This document shows, piece after piece, positions 52,013-61,686 of a stretch of 64,000 bases of DNA (the first letter of the stretch is position 1; each line of letters begins with the position of its first letter). This DNA is from Agathobacter sp. (GTDB taxonomy: Bacteria > Bacillota > Clostridia > Lachnospirales > Lachnospiraceae). Under the pieces are notes generated by a model. That model had not been told where the DNA came from. It saw nothing but the letters and a program-made list of their open reading frames with translations, and did not search any database. The position numbers and the translations under genes are program-made. The stretch covers positions 108,593 to 172,592 of the forward strand of contig JALEZW010000059.1 of assembly GCA_022772675.1 (NCBI GenBank). Direction: 5' to 3'.

Positions 52013-54538
52013 ATGAAAAAAAGCATAGCAGGGAGGAAACGGGCATTTCCCTATCTTGCTTCATTTTTACTTCCCTTTATCATCTGCATTCTTGTCTGCA
52101 TTGGAAACGGGGTATACCCGTTTGGGGAAAACTGTATTCTTCATATTGACATGTACCACCAGTACTGTCCGTTTTTTACGGAGTTTTTAAACAAACTGCA
52201 GCAGGGGGGAAGTCTGCAGTACTCATGGAATCTGGGGCTGGGGTCGGATTTTGTATCACTCTATGCCTACTATCTGGCGAGCCCTCTTAATTTTCTGATT
52301 CTGCTCTGCCCGAAAAAATTTGTCATAGAGTTTATGACATTACTGATTCTGGTTAAAATTGCCCTGTGCGGACTTACTTTTTTCCTGTTCCTCAAATACC
52401 ATTTTCATTTTGTGGGAAAAGACGGAAAGATGCACAAAAACCAAGTGCTACCGGCACTGGTGTTTTCCACGGCCTATGCCCTGTCCGGTTTTGTGGCAGC
52501 TTACAGCTGGGACATTATGTGGATGGACTGCGTGGCCCTGTTTCCCCTGATTATGGTGGGACTGGAAAAACTGGTTCGTGAGGGAAAGCCGGTTCTGTAT
52601 TTTGTCACACTGGCAGTATGCATTTTTTCCAATTACTATATCTCCATCATGATCTGCATTTTTCTGGTGTTTACCTTTGTTCTTCTGTTTTTCACACAGA
52701 AACAGGGAAAAGGAAAGGCTTTTTTTTGTTTTTCCTGGTATTCCCTTCTGGCCGGGGGATGTTCCCTGGTACTTTTGCTGCCGGAAATTGCTGCACTTAC
52801 GGCATCCGGAGCTGCCGGACAGTCCTTCCCGAAAAAGATAGAGTGGTACTTTAACATGATTGGAGAGCTGGGGAGATCCGCTGCTGTAACCACCTGCTAT
52901 ACCGGCGGAGACCACTGGCCGAATCTGTATGCCGGATCCTTTTCCCTGATACTGGTATTTTTGTACCTGTGTAACCGAAGAATTTCCTGGAAAGAAAAGC
53001 TGCCGCGTTTTTTCATGGTTTTATTTTTCCTGGTAAGCTTCTCTAACAAGCAGCTGGACTATATCTGGCATGGCATGCACTTTCCCCAGGATCTGCCGGG
53101 AAGACAGTCCTTTCTTTACATTTTTCTCCTGCTTACTATGGGCTTTGCCACAGTTCGGAAATGGAAAGGGATTCTGCCCCGCCATATCATTATTGCAGTG
53201 CTTTCCGGGATGGTGCTCATGTTTGCGGCACAAACCTATGGAGATGAAAATGTGACAGAACCTGCAGCCATTCTTGTTACCGTGCTGTTTATTGCTGTAT
53301 ATGGAATTCTTATGCTTCTGCTTAAAATCGTAAATAGAAAAAGACGTTTTCTTGTGGCAGAATTTTTGCTGTTTTTTGCAGTGTTAGAGCTGGGAATCAA
53401 TTTCGCAGTGACAGGTCTTCCGGTGACGGACCGCGTATCTTATGTGGCAAAGCAGGATGCCTACGAAAAGCTTCTGGCACAGGCAAAAGAGGATAATGGA
53501 GAGGAGGGATTTTACCGTGTGGAGGACAGCGGGCGAAAGACCAAGAATGATGACAGTCTTTACGGGTATCCTTCTGCAACCATTTTTTCTTCCCTGATGA
53601 ATCTGGATGTCAGTCATTTGTTTCAGAGCCTTTATATGGAGGGCGGATTGAATTTTTACTGCTATAACGGAGCGACACCCCTTAGTTCTTCCCTTTTTTC
53701 CGTCAAATACATGCTGTCAGACAATCCCTTAGAGGAGAGCAGGGTGCGGACGCTGATTGGGGAGGAGGATGGAAATTATCTCTATCGGAATCGTTACTGT
53801 CTGCCCCTTGGCTTTATGATGGAGGAAGATGCCATAAAGGAATGGGGGGCATCCCAGGCAGACCGGATCGGCTCCCTGAACGACCTGGCGAAACGGCTTG
53901 GCGCAGACGGAGATATGCTGTATCCCGCAGCCTGTGTGCAGACACCGGGGATGGGGGATACCACCATTGATATTTCAGAGGACGGGTATTACTATGCCTC
54001 CTATGTGGAATGTAATTCGGATACTCTCACCATTACCCGCAGTGACGGCTGGAAAAAACAGTTTGGAAAAACTACCCACCGGTATCTTCTGGAACTGGGA
54101 GAATGCAGGGAGGGAACACAGATTCATATCACCAACAGCAATGGGGAGAACGTTGAGTACCGGGTTTACCGGGTGAATTTTAATGCAGTTCAGACCGCCT
54201 ATAAGACTCTGGAAAAACAGACCATGGAGCTTACCTCCATGACGGACCGGAGCGTGCAGGGCAAGATAAAAGTTGAGAGGGCCGGAAGACTGATTTTATC
54301 GATTCCGGCAGATGACGGGTGGAAATTGTATGTGGATGGAAAAGAAACGGAAATAAATCCTTTCGAAGATGCGCTGATTGGTGTACACTTAACAGAGGGA
54401 GAGCATGAAATCCGGCTGTTGTATACATCCCCGGGTTTATATGCCGGTGTGGCAGGAAGCGTTGTCTCACTTCTTTTGTTTGCAGTCAGCATGCTCATAA
54501 GACTGGGCAGGTCAAAGAAAATAAAGCAGATGCCGTAA
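52013..54538 (+). CDS. YfhO-family multispan membrane glycosyltransferase
   Basis: An 841-residue protein with about 12-13 membrane helices and a C-terminal extracellular beta-rich domain before the last helix. Motifs typical of YfhO/GtlB proteins are seen: HIDMYHQYCPFF near the start, YSWNLGLGSDF and YALSGFVAAYSWDIMWMD. In Bacillus and Listeria such GT-C proteins transfer sugar from an undecaprenyl-phosphate carrier to lipoteichoic acid. Its neighbours, ltaS and a GT2 enzyme, give the expected substrate and donor. The sugar is unknown. Confidence 0.9.
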   Translation: MKKSIAGRKRAFPYLASFLLPFIICILVCIGNGVYPFGENCILHIDMYHQYCPFFTEFLNKLQQGGSLQYSWNLGLGSDFVSLYAYYLASPLNFLILLCPKKFVIEFMTLLILVKIALCGLTFFLFLKYHFHFVGKDGKMHKNQVLPALVFSTAYALSGFVAAYSWDIMWMDCVALFPLIMVGLEKLVREGKPVLYFVTLAVCIFSNYYISIMICIFLVFTFVLLFFTQKQGKGKAFFCFSWYSLLAGGCSLVLLLPEIAALTASGAAGQSFPKKIEWYFNMIGELGRSAAVTTCYTGGDHWPNLYAGSFSLILVFLYLCNRRISWKEKLPRFFMVLFFLVSFSNKQLDYIWHGMHFPQDLPGRQSFLYIFLLLTMGFATVRKWKGILPRHIIIAVLSGMVLMFAAQTYGDENVTEPAAILVTVLFIAVYGILMLLLKIVNRKRRFLVAEFLLFFAVLELGINFAVTGLPVTDRVSYVAKQDAYEKLLAQAKEDNGEEGFYRVEDSGRKTKNDDSLYGYPSATIFSSLMNLDVSHLFQSLYMEGGLNFYCYNGATPLSSSLFSVKYMLSDNPLEESRVRTLIGEEDGNYLYRNRYCLPLGFMMEEDAIKEWGASQADRIGSLNDLAKRLGADGDMLYPAACVQTPGMGDTTIDISEDGYYYASYVECNSDTLTITRSDGWKKQFGKTTHRYLLELGECREGTQIHITNSNGENVEYRVYRVNFNAVQTAYKTLEKQTMELTSMTDRSVQGKIKVERAGRLILSIPADDGWKLYVDGKETEINPFEDALIGVHLTEGEHEIRLLYTSPGLYAGVAGSVVSLLLFAVSMLIRLGRSKKIKQMP

Positions 54539-54550
54539 AGAGAGGAAAAA

Positions 54551-55504
54551 ATGGGAAAGAAACAGTTAAGCATAGTGGTTCCCATGTACAATGAGCAGGA
54601 GACCATTGAACTTTTATATAAAGAATTAAACAGAGTGGCAGCGGATATGCCAGACTATACCTTTGAATATCTCTTTGTCAATGACGGTTCAAAGGATCAT
54701 ACACTGGATATCATCCGCAGACTGGCGGAAAAGGATGACAGGGTGCATTACCTTTCTTTTTCCCGGAATTTCGGGAAGGAGGCAGCCCTCTATGCAGGAC
54801 TGTCCCATGCGTCCGGGGATTATGTGGCGGCAATGGATGCAGATCTTCAGGATCCCCCGTCCCTTCTGCCAGAGATGGCTGCCATGTTAGAGGCGGGAGA
54901 CTGCGACAATGTAGCGGCGAGACGGGTAAACCGGAAGGGAGAGCCGAAAATCCGCTCTTTTTTTGCCAGATGCTTCTATAAACTGATGCGTCATCTTTCC
55001 GGCATGGAGATTGCGGATGGCGCAAGAGATTACAGGCTCATGAAAAGGCAGATGGTGGATTCGATTCTTAAGATTTCGGAGTACAACCGCTTTTCCAAGG
55101 GAATTTTTGCCTGGGTCGGATATGAGACGAAATGGCTGGAATACGAGAACGTAGAGCGTGCAGCAGGGGAGACCAAGTGGAGCTTTTTCAAACTGGTACG
55201 TTATTCCTTTGACGGAATCATTAATTTTTCCGATGTGCCGCTTCGGATTTCCTCTTATCTGGGACTTTTGCTTACGGCATTTTCCTTTCTTGCCATTATC
55301 GCAGAGGTAATCCGGGCCCTGGTATTTAAAGATCCCGTTGCAGGCTGGCCGTCTCTTGTCTGTATTATCACCTTTATCGGCGGGATTCAGCTGTTCTGTA
55401 TGGGAATTATGGGGCAGTATATTGCAAAAACCTACATGGAAGTGAAAAACAGGCCCCATTATATTGTAAAAGAGAGCAATATCAGCCGGCGCAGTTTTGA
55501 TTGA
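54551..55504 (+). CDS. GT2 undecaprenyl-phosphate glycosyltransferase (CsbB/GtrB-like)
   Basis: A 317-residue membrane enzyme. The GT-A domain begins SIVVPMYNEQETI; the metal/nucleotide motif is DADLQDPP, and the YRLMKRQMVD region is typical. Two membrane helices lie at the C-terminus (about 232-258 and 270-295). CsbB/GtrB enzymes load a sugar on undecaprenyl phosphate, which a YfhO-like enzyme then uses. Position directly behind yfhO supports that joint role. The stop codon lies inside the promoter of the next gene. Confidence 0.93.
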   Translation: MGKKQLSIVVPMYNEQETIELLYKELNRVAADMPDYTFEYLFVNDGSKDHTLDIIRRLAEKDDRVHYLSFSRNFGKEAALYAGLSHASGDYVAAMDADLQDPPSLLPEMAAMLEAGDCDNVAARRVNRKGEPKIRSFFARCFYKLMRHLSGMEIADGARDYRLMKRQMVDSILKISEYNRFSKGIFAWVGYETKWLEYENVERAAGETKWSFFKLVRYSFDGIINFSDVPLRISSYLGLLLTAFSFLAIIAEVIRALVFKDPVAGWPSLVCIITFIGGIQLFCMGIMGQYIAKTYMEVKNRPHYIVKESNISRRSFD

Positions 55505-55529
55505 CGGAAAAACGGATTTTTAATATAAT
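55501..55529 (+). promoter_or_regulatory. Promoter of the glucosaminidase operon
   Basis: TTGACG (55501-55506), 17 bp, TATAAT (55524-55529), overlapping the GT2 stop codon. The leader contains a hairpin GTGAGT / ACTCAC (55562-55589). Confidence 0.8.
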
Positions 55530-55615
55530 GTCTGTAGAATTGCGGAGCATTCGAATATCAGGTGAGTCAAAAAAACGTTTGAAACTCACATCATTTGAGA
55601 AAGGAATATACACGT

Positions 55616-57364
55616 ATGAAGAAAAAGAGGATGCGTCTTTTATGTGTTCTGCTGGTGGGAGTGATTTTTTTCACGGGAAGCAGAATAGAGGGCAGAATCT
55701 GTCTGTATGCTGCGGAGGATGCAGCTTACACGGCAGAATTGAAAAAGGGCGGGTTCCCCAATAGTTATGTAAGTGCGCTTAATGCCCTTCATAAGAAATA
55801 TCCCAAGTGGAAGTTTGAGGCAGTACAGACAGGTCTTGACTGGAGTACTGTCATTCAGAAGGAAAGCGTAAACGGCGTCAATCTTGTTCCCAAAAGCGGT
55901 AATGATGCCACAAAGTCTACTGCGGCAGGTGCCTACGACTGGACCACCAACCAGTGGACAATTTTTGACGGTTCCTCCTGGGTGGGGGCAAATCCGAAAT
56001 ATATTTTCTATTATATGGATCCCAGAAATTTTTTGAATGAGACGGATATCTTTCAGTTTGAGGGGTTAAGTTACAGCAAGTCCCAGACCATAGATGGAGT
56101 TTCTGCTATTTTAAAAGATACTTTCATGGAACAGGATGTAGAAGATGCGGATGGAAGAACTTTAAATTATGCACAGGCTTTTATGGATATTGGGAAAAAA
56201 ACCGGGGTCAGCCCCTATCACCTGGCCACCAGGGTCAGACAGGAGCAGGGACTCAAGGGAACCAGCGCACTGATATCCGGAACCTATGAGGGATACGAAG
56301 GCTATTATAATTATTTTAACAACGGTGCCTCCGGCATTACCTCAACCAGTGTTATCAAAAACGGACTTGCTTTTGCAAAAAAATCCGGCTGGGACACCAG
56401 GTATGCGTCACTGGAGGGCGGAGCAAAGATTCTTGCCAGTAAATATATAAGTGTGGGACAGGATACCCTTTATTTTCAGAAGTTTAATGTGGTAAATAAA
56501 TCCAGTCTGTACGGGCATCAGTATATGCAGAATGTGACTGCGGCATATTATGAAGGGAAAAAACTGGGACAGGGATATTCCAATAAGAATCAGGCATTCG
56601 TTTTCCGGATTCCGGTATATAAGTCCATGCCGGAAAAACCGGTATCCTTTACCGCAACCGGGAATCCCAACAATTACCTTAAGTCCCTTACCGTAAAGGG
56701 AAATAAGCTGACCCCTTCCTTTAAAGGGGCCACAACCAAGTATTCCCTTGTGGTGGGAGCAGACGTGTCTTCGGTGAATATCAGTGCAGTGGCAGTAGCA
56801 CAGAAATCCACAGTGTCCGGCACAGGAACAAAGACATTAAAGACCGGCACCAATAAATTCAGTATAAAATGTAAATCGGAGAGCGGCTCGACGAAAAAAT
56901 ATACCCTTACCATTGAACGGAAAAAAGGTGACGGAGAGGAGAAAATCCCGGTCTCCGGTGTCTATCAGGTTGGGAAAGATACCATTACGGGAATTGAACC
57001 GGGGACAAAGGCAGCTGCCTTTTTAAAAAATATCAGGGCAGACGGGATGACCATGAAACTGGTGAAAGCGGATGGCAGTGAACAAAAGGCGGCCCTGCAG
57101 ACCGGGGACAGGTTAAAACTGTATGATACCAATAAAAAAGAACTTTCCTCCTACAACATAATTATTTATGGGGATGTGAACGGAGATGGAAGCATTGACA
57201 GTAAGGATGTAAAAAAATTAAATGCCTATCTTTTGGGAAAAGAGAAACTGTCGGGATGCTTTCTTACAGCTGCAGACACAAACAGAAAAGGGGATGGAGT
57301 TACCGTGCTTGATCTGGTTTACCTGAAAAAACATGTTTCGGGAACCGCAAAAATACGGCAGTAA
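55616..57364 (+). CDS. Secreted N-acetylglucosaminidase with dockerin domain
   Basis: A 582-residue secreted protein; ATG 55616 follows AAAGGAA. A signal peptide covers about residues 1-30. An N-terminal segment (YVSALNALHKKYPKWKFEA) precedes a glucosaminidase domain (about 165-300, SPYHLATRVRQEQG with the likely catalytic Glu). Then come a cadherin-like beta-sandwich (about 355-435) and a type I dockerin (519-576) with two calcium loops, DVNGDGSIDSKD and DTNRKGDGVTVLD. It should cut peptidoglycan glycan strands. A dockerin on a wall hydrolase is unusual; the next gene encodes a possible cohesin-like anchor, 16 bp downstream. Confidence 0.87.
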   Translation: MKKKRMRLLCVLLVGVIFFTGSRIEGRICLYAAEDAAYTAELKKGGFPNSYVSALNALHKKYPKWKFEAVQTGLDWSTVIQKESVNGVNLVPKSGNDATKSTAAGAYDWTTNQWTIFDGSSWVGANPKYIFYYMDPRNFLNETDIFQFEGLSYSKSQTIDGVSAILKDTFMEQDVEDADGRTLNYAQAFMDIGKKTGVSPYHLATRVRQEQGLKGTSALISGTYEGYEGYYNYFNNGASGITSTSVIKNGLAFAKKSGWDTRYASLEGGAKILASKYISVGQDTLYFQKFNVVNKSSLYGHQYMQNVTAAYYEGKKLGQGYSNKNQAFVFRIPVYKSMPEKPVSFTATGNPNNYLKSLTVKGNKLTPSFKGATTKYSLVVGADVSSVNISAVAVAQKSTVSGTGTKTLKTGTNKFSIKCKSESGSTKKYTLTIERKKGDGEEKIPVSGVYQVGKDTITGIEPGTKAAAFLKNIRADGMTMKLVKADGSEQKAALQTGDRLKLYDTNKKELSSYNIIIYGDVNGDGSIDSKDVKKLNAYLLGKEKLSGCFLTAADTNRKGDGVTVLDLVYLKKHVSGTAKIRQ

Positions 57365-57380
57365 CAGAAAGGCATAGAGG

Positions 57381-59096
57381 ATGAGACGATTATTACAGAA
57401 ATACACAAAAAGAGTTATAGCAGCGGTCTTGGTACTGTTTCTTGCGGCAGGAACGGTTCTGATTCCCGATAGCGAGGCATGGGCGGGAAACCTTATTATT
57501 TCCCTCAGCTCCAAATCCGTGAAGATTGGTGACACTCTGACGGTTACCGTTACCCTTCCGGCAGGAGTGACGGGAACCGTGAATCTGACCTATTCCCAGG
57601 ATCTGTTTACCTTTGAGTCGGCATCTGCGGAGAACAGTGTGAATGCCGGAACTGTCGCGATGACCCTGGGAAGCTATGGGAATGGAAACTCCCGTGCTTC
57701 AGGCAGCGTGAAACTTAAGGCAAAGGCGGCTGGAGATGCTGGAATTGCTGCTTCGGCTCCCTCTGCGGGCAATCAGGATGGAGACCGCGTTACATTAGGC
57801 GGTGCCAGTGTAAAAGTTACTGTGGAAAATGAAGCGGGCGGCAGTTCTGATAAATCAGCAGATGCTGCACTTTCTGCCCTTACGATTTCCAAGGGAACTC
57901 TTTCACCGGCATTCTCAGCAGAGACCAGAGCCTATAGTGCTGAGGTGGAAAATGACGTGACATCCCTTGCGGTCAGCGCACAGCCGAGAGATGGGAAAGC
58001 AGCAGTAGAGTCTGTTACCGGCGCTGACAGTCTGTCAGTGGGTGCTAATACCGTAACAATCGTGGTAAAAGCGGAAAACGGGGTAAAAGAAACCTATACC
58101 ATCACCGTTACACGGAAAGCCGGGGAAGGACAGCAGGAGAAGCCGGAGGAGACATCGGAAACGGAAACGGTCAGCGATGAGAAATATTTTACGATTGATG
58201 GAGTAAACTTATATCCCTCTGAGTCCATTCCGGATACCCTCATTCCGGAAGGTTTTGTGGAGGATAAAGTGCTGTTGTGGGACAGGGAATATCCCTGCAT
58301 CCGGCGGGATGGGGATGATATGCCGCTGGGACTTTTATATCTTGTGGATGAAAATGGCGCCAACGGTGCCTTTTACATGACAGAACTGGAAAATCCCACG
58401 AATATCTATCCTTTTGTCTGCGTGAATTATGAGCAGTTTATGCATACCCTTGAGGAAGAAACAGCGGAAACTCCGGTATCCAAAGATACAGATGCATTAA
58501 AAGCCGATGACACTTTAAAAAGCCAGAACAGAATGATTCTCTGTGGTGCAGGTATTCTTGTACTGATTCTTCTGATTATCATTGTGGTATTGGTCATCAA
58601 GAGAAAAAAGGAAGAGGATGACGATGACTACTACTATGAGGACGAGGAACCGGAAGAAGAGGAAGAGACGGAAGACTTGTCGGACGAATCTGCCGGGGTG
58701 TCCAAGCATTATGAAAAGGAAAGTTTTGGGAAAAGCGGATTTCTTCATAGAATATTGGCAGGAATTGATGATCTGGATGATGATTTGGATGATGACCTGG
58801 ATGATGAGGACGACCTGGATGATGATTTGGATGATGGCGTGAAGTCGGAAGGAGAAAAAAGCCGCGAGCCGGACCGGAAGAGGGCGGAACGTGCAGAAAA
58901 CCGCGAGCTGGAGGCAGATCTGGCGAGAGAGGTGATGAAATCTCTGAATGACGAGAAAACTCAGGATAATAAAAAGGACGACCCTATGTCCGGGCACAGA
59001 AATAACAGAGATAATAGAAAAAACAATAGGAAGAACACGAAGAAAGACAGGAAACAGGACGATTCCGAGGATGATATCGAGTTTATCGACTTATAA
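57381..59096 (+). CDS. Membrane-anchored surface protein, cohesin-like plus cadherin-like domain
   Basis: A 571-residue protein. A signal peptide lies at 1-33; residues about 35-152 form a beta-rich domain with cohesin-like features (SVKIGDTLTVTV, YSQDLFTFESAS, LKAKAAGDAGI, GASVKVTV). A cadherin-like beta-sandwich follows at 160-245, then an unassigned domain (about 265-360), a single membrane helix at about 385-407 and a long cytoplasmic tail with Asp-Asp-Leu repeats (463-486) and a basic Asn/Arg/Lys-rich end. It is coupled to the dockerin-bearing glucosaminidase gene and so is a candidate anchor for it. The cohesin call is tentative. Confidence 0.72.
   Translation: MRRLLQKYTKRVIAAVLVLFLAAGTVLIPDSEAWAGNLIISLSSKSVKIGDTLTVTVTLPAGVTGTVNLTYSQDLFTFESASAENSVNAGTVAMTLGSYGNGNSRASGSVKLKAKAAGDAGIAASAPSAGNQDGDRVTLGGASVKVTVENEAGGSSDKSADAALSALTISKGTLSPAFSAETRAYSAEVENDVTSLAVSAQPRDGKAAVESVTGADSLSVGANTVTIVVKAENGVKETYTITVTRKAGEGQQEKPEETSETETVSDEKYFTIDGVNLYPSESIPDTLIPEGFVEDKVLLWDREYPCIRRDGDDMPLGLLYLVDENGANGAFYMTELENPTNIYPFVCVNYEQFMHTLEEETAETPVSKDTDALKADDTLKSQNRMILCGAGILVLILLIIIVVLVIKRKKEEDDDDYYYEDEEPEEEEETEDLSDESAGVSKHYEKESFGKSGFLHRILAGIDDLDDDLDDDLDDEDDLDDDLDDGVKSEGEKSREPDRKRAERAENRELEADLAREVMKSLNDEKTQDNKKDDPMSGHRNNRDNRKNNRKNTKKDRKQDDSEDDIEFIDL
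58767..58839 (+). repeat. Asp-Asp-Leu coding repeat
   Basis: Imperfect tandem units GATGATCTGGAT/GATGATTTGGAT encode a strongly acidic DDLDDDLDD-type stretch in the predicted cytoplasmic tail (residues about 463-486). Such a short-unit repeat may vary in copy number between strains. Confidence 0.85.
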
Positions 59097-59134
59097 ATGA
59101 TGTAAAATATTCGACTATGTAGGAGGACAGAAGA

Positions 59135-61582
59135 TTGATACCATATACAGAGAAGGCGAAAAAGGCATTAAACAGTGCCAATCGTCTGGCCAAGGCAGCC
59201 GGCTGCAATTATGTCGGAACAGAACATATTCTTGCAGGGCTGTTAAAAGAGGGGACCGGTGTGGCGGCGTCTGTACTTGCAGCCAACAACGTAGACCTTG
59301 ATTCCCTGCAGAAACTGATAGATGAGCTGGTGGCAGCAGATTCGGAAGTGACAGTTGCTGAGAGAGATGGTTATTCTCCCCGTACCCAGCGGGTACTGGA
59401 TTTGGCACAGGAGCTTGCGGAGCGTTTTGAGAGTGATGGGGTGGGAACAGAAGAACTGCTTCTTGCTATTATAAAGGAGCCGGACTGTGCGGCATCCCGT
59501 CTGCTTAACACCATGGGGGTCAATCCCCAGAAACTTTTTGTGGACATCCTGGCAGCCATGGGGGAGGATCCGGCACAGTACCGGGAGGAAATCCAGCGTG
59601 GCAGAGGGGATCAGAGCCGTTCCCTGACACCGACGCTGGATCAGTATTCCAGGGATCTGACGGCCATGGCACGGGCCGGTCTTTTGGATCCGGTGATTGG
59701 CCGAAAGAAGGAGACGGAACGGGTGATTCAGATTCTGTGCCGGCGGGGGAAAAATAATCCCTGCCTGATCGGTGAACCGGGAGTGGGAAAGACCGCCATT
59801 GTAGAGGGGATAGCCCAGAGTCTGGTGAACGGAACCGTACCGGATATTGTTGCAGGAAAACGTCTGGTTTCTCTTGACATGTCGGGACTTGTGGCAAAAT
59901 CCAAGTACCGCGGCGAGTTTGAGGAACGAATCAAACGGGTGATTAATGAGGTGGAGAGTGCCGGAAATGTTCTCCTTTTTATTGATGAGCTGCACACGAT
60001 TATCGGTGCAGGCGGTGCCGAGGGGGCACTGGATGCCTCAAACATTTTAAAACCCGCATTAGCCCGCGGTGACGTACAGGTAATCGGTGCTACTACTATT
60101 GAGGAATACCGGAAATATATTGAAAAGGATGCGGCACTGGAACGCCGTTTTCAGCCGGTACAGGTGGAGGAACCCTCAGAGGAGGAGGCCATCCGGATTT
60201 TAAAGGGGCTTCGGAAACTTTATGAGAAGCATCACCATGTGACCATTACAGATGAGGGCGTTGAGGCTGCAGTCCGCCTTTCTGCCCGTTATGTGAACGA
60301 CCGTTTCCTTCCGGATAAGGCAATTGACTTAATGGATGAGGCGGCTTCAAAGGCAAGACTTGGCATCATGCATGGCAGCGATGAGCTGACAGGGCTGGAC
60401 CGGGAAATCCATGAGATGGATATCAATATTGAAAATGCTCTTAAGGATGGGGATATAGAGGCTGCCCGTTCCTTTAAGCTGGAAAAGGAAAAGCTTAAGG
60501 CTGTCGAAGAAAAATTACGGAAGAAAAATGCAAGGACCCAGAAGAATCATGCTCCCGTGGTGGGAGAAAATGAGATTGCAGACGTGGTGGCAGGCTGGAC
60601 AAAAATACCGGTCAGCCGGCTGACTGAGAGTGAGGCTGTCCGTCTTCAGAAATTGGAGGAGACGCTGCATAAGCGTGTGATCGGGCAGGAAGAGGCAATA
60701 TCTGCGGTGGCCCGTGCGGTGCGCCGGGGCAGAGTTGGCCTTAAAGATCCGAAGCGTCCCATCGGCTCCTTCCTGTTTCTAGGTCCCACCGGCGTTGGAA
60801 AAACGGAAGTTTCAAAGGCTCTTGCAGAGGCCGTTTTTGGAAATGAGGATGCCATGATAAGGGTCGATATGTCGGAGTATATGGAGAAACACAGTGTTTC
60901 CAAAATGATTGGTTCTCCGCCTGGATATGTGGGCCATGAGGATGGAGGACAGCTCTCGGAGAAAGTACGGAGAAATCCATTTTCCGTGATTCTGTTTGAC
61001 GAGATAGAGAAAGCCCATCCGGATGTATTCAATATCCTGCTTCAGGTGCTGGATGACGGTCATATTACCGACTCCCAGGGCCGCAGGGTGGACTTTAAAA
61101 ATACCATTATCATCATGACCAGCAATGCGGGAGCCCAGTCTATTGTCGAGCCGAAAAAGCTTGGGTTTGGAACAAAAGAGGACGAAAAAGAGGATCATAA
61201 CCGCATGAAGGCAGGCGTCATGGAAGAAGTGAAACGCATTTTTAAGCCGGAGTTTTTAAACAGGATTGATGAGACCATCGTTTTCCGTACACTGAACAAA
61301 GAGGATATGAAGAAAATCATTACCCTCATGGTACAGGAACTGGAAAAACGCTGCAGAGAACAGCTGCAGTTTACACTGGTGGTGCGGGATGCCGCAAAGG
61401 CTTATATTGTGGATAAGGCATTTGACGTAAAATACGGGGCAAGACCCCTTAGAAGAAAGCTTCAGGATGAGGTGGAGGACCGCCTGACAGATGCTCTGCT
61501 GCGGGGAGAAATCCATGCCGGGGACCGGGTGATCGTCACCACGAAGAACAAGGAAATCGTTGTCACAGTAGATAATAAGTGA
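59135..61582 (+). CDS. clpC: Clp protease ATPase ClpC
   Basis: An 815-residue Hsp100 ATPase. The start is TTG at 59135 with AGGAGG 8 bp upstream. Domain order: double Clp N-repeat (about 1-145), AAA+ module 1 with Walker A GEPGVGKT at about 213-220, a short UVR-like middle domain (about 415-460) which marks ClpC, AAA+ module 2 with Walker A GPTGVGKT at about 550-557, and the C-terminal D2 small domain. It unfolds substrates for ClpP, often with an adaptor such as MecA/McsB. Unlike in Bacillus, no ctsR-mcsAB genes are adjacent. Confidence 0.95.
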   Translation: MIPYTEKAKKALNSANRLAKAAGCNYVGTEHILAGLLKEGTGVAASVLAANNVDLDSLQKLIDELVAADSEVTVAERDGYSPRTQRVLDLAQELAERFESDGVGTEELLLAIIKEPDCAASRLLNTMGVNPQKLFVDILAAMGEDPAQYREEIQRGRGDQSRSLTPTLDQYSRDLTAMARAGLLDPVIGRKKETERVIQILCRRGKNNPCLIGEPGVGKTAIVEGIAQSLVNGTVPDIVAGKRLVSLDMSGLVAKSKYRGEFEERIKRVINEVESAGNVLLFIDELHTIIGAGGAEGALDASNILKPALARGDVQVIGATTIEEYRKYIEKDAALERRFQPVQVEEPSEEEAIRILKGLRKLYEKHHHVTITDEGVEAAVRLSARYVNDRFLPDKAIDLMDEAASKARLGIMHGSDELTGLDREIHEMDINIENALKDGDIEAARSFKLEKEKLKAVEEKLRKKNARTQKNHAPVVGENEIADVVAGWTKIPVSRLTESEAVRLQKLEETLHKRVIGQEEAISAVARAVRRGRVGLKDPKRPIGSFLFLGPTGVGKTEVSKALAEAVFGNEDAMIRVDMSEYMEKHSVSKMIGSPPGYVGHEDGGQLSEKVRRNPFSVILFDEIEKAHPDVFNILLQVLDDGHITDSQGRRVDFKNTIIIMTSNAGAQSIVEPKKLGFGTKEDEKEDHNRMKAGVMEEVKRIFKPEFLNRIDETIVFRTLNKEDMKKIITLMVQELEKRCREQLQFTLVVRDAAKAYIVDKAFDVKYGARPLRRKLQDEVEDRLTDALLRGEIHAGDRVIVTTKNKEIVVTVDNK

Positions 61583-61588
61583 TATAAT
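61560..61588 (+). promoter_or_regulatory. Promoter at the 3' end of clpC
   Basis: TTGTCA (61560-61565), 17 bp, TATAAT (61583-61588). It would drive the small unknown gene at 61687 and radA. Confidence 0.75.
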
Positions 61589-61630
61589 TATGGCAGTAGA
61601 TGTATGCAGAGAGGTTCTGAATGAACAATG

Positions 61631-61670
61631 CCGTGAAAAACGAGATAATACCGTGAAAAACGGAATAATA
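61631..61670 (+). repeat. 20-bp tandem duplication in a 5' leader
   Basis: Two adjacent copies, 61631-61650 and 61651-61670, starting CCGTGAAAAACG and ending ATAATA. They differ at only two neighbouring positions (AG versus GA) and end just before the AGGAGG ribosome site of the gene at 61687. Confidence 0.9.
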
Positions 61671-61686
61671 CACAGGAGGAAATAAA

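Noticed and set aside
58515..58997. Minus-strand reading frame with Ile/Gln repeats over the acidic tail
   Set aside because: It is the complement of the DDL repeat of a well supported gene.
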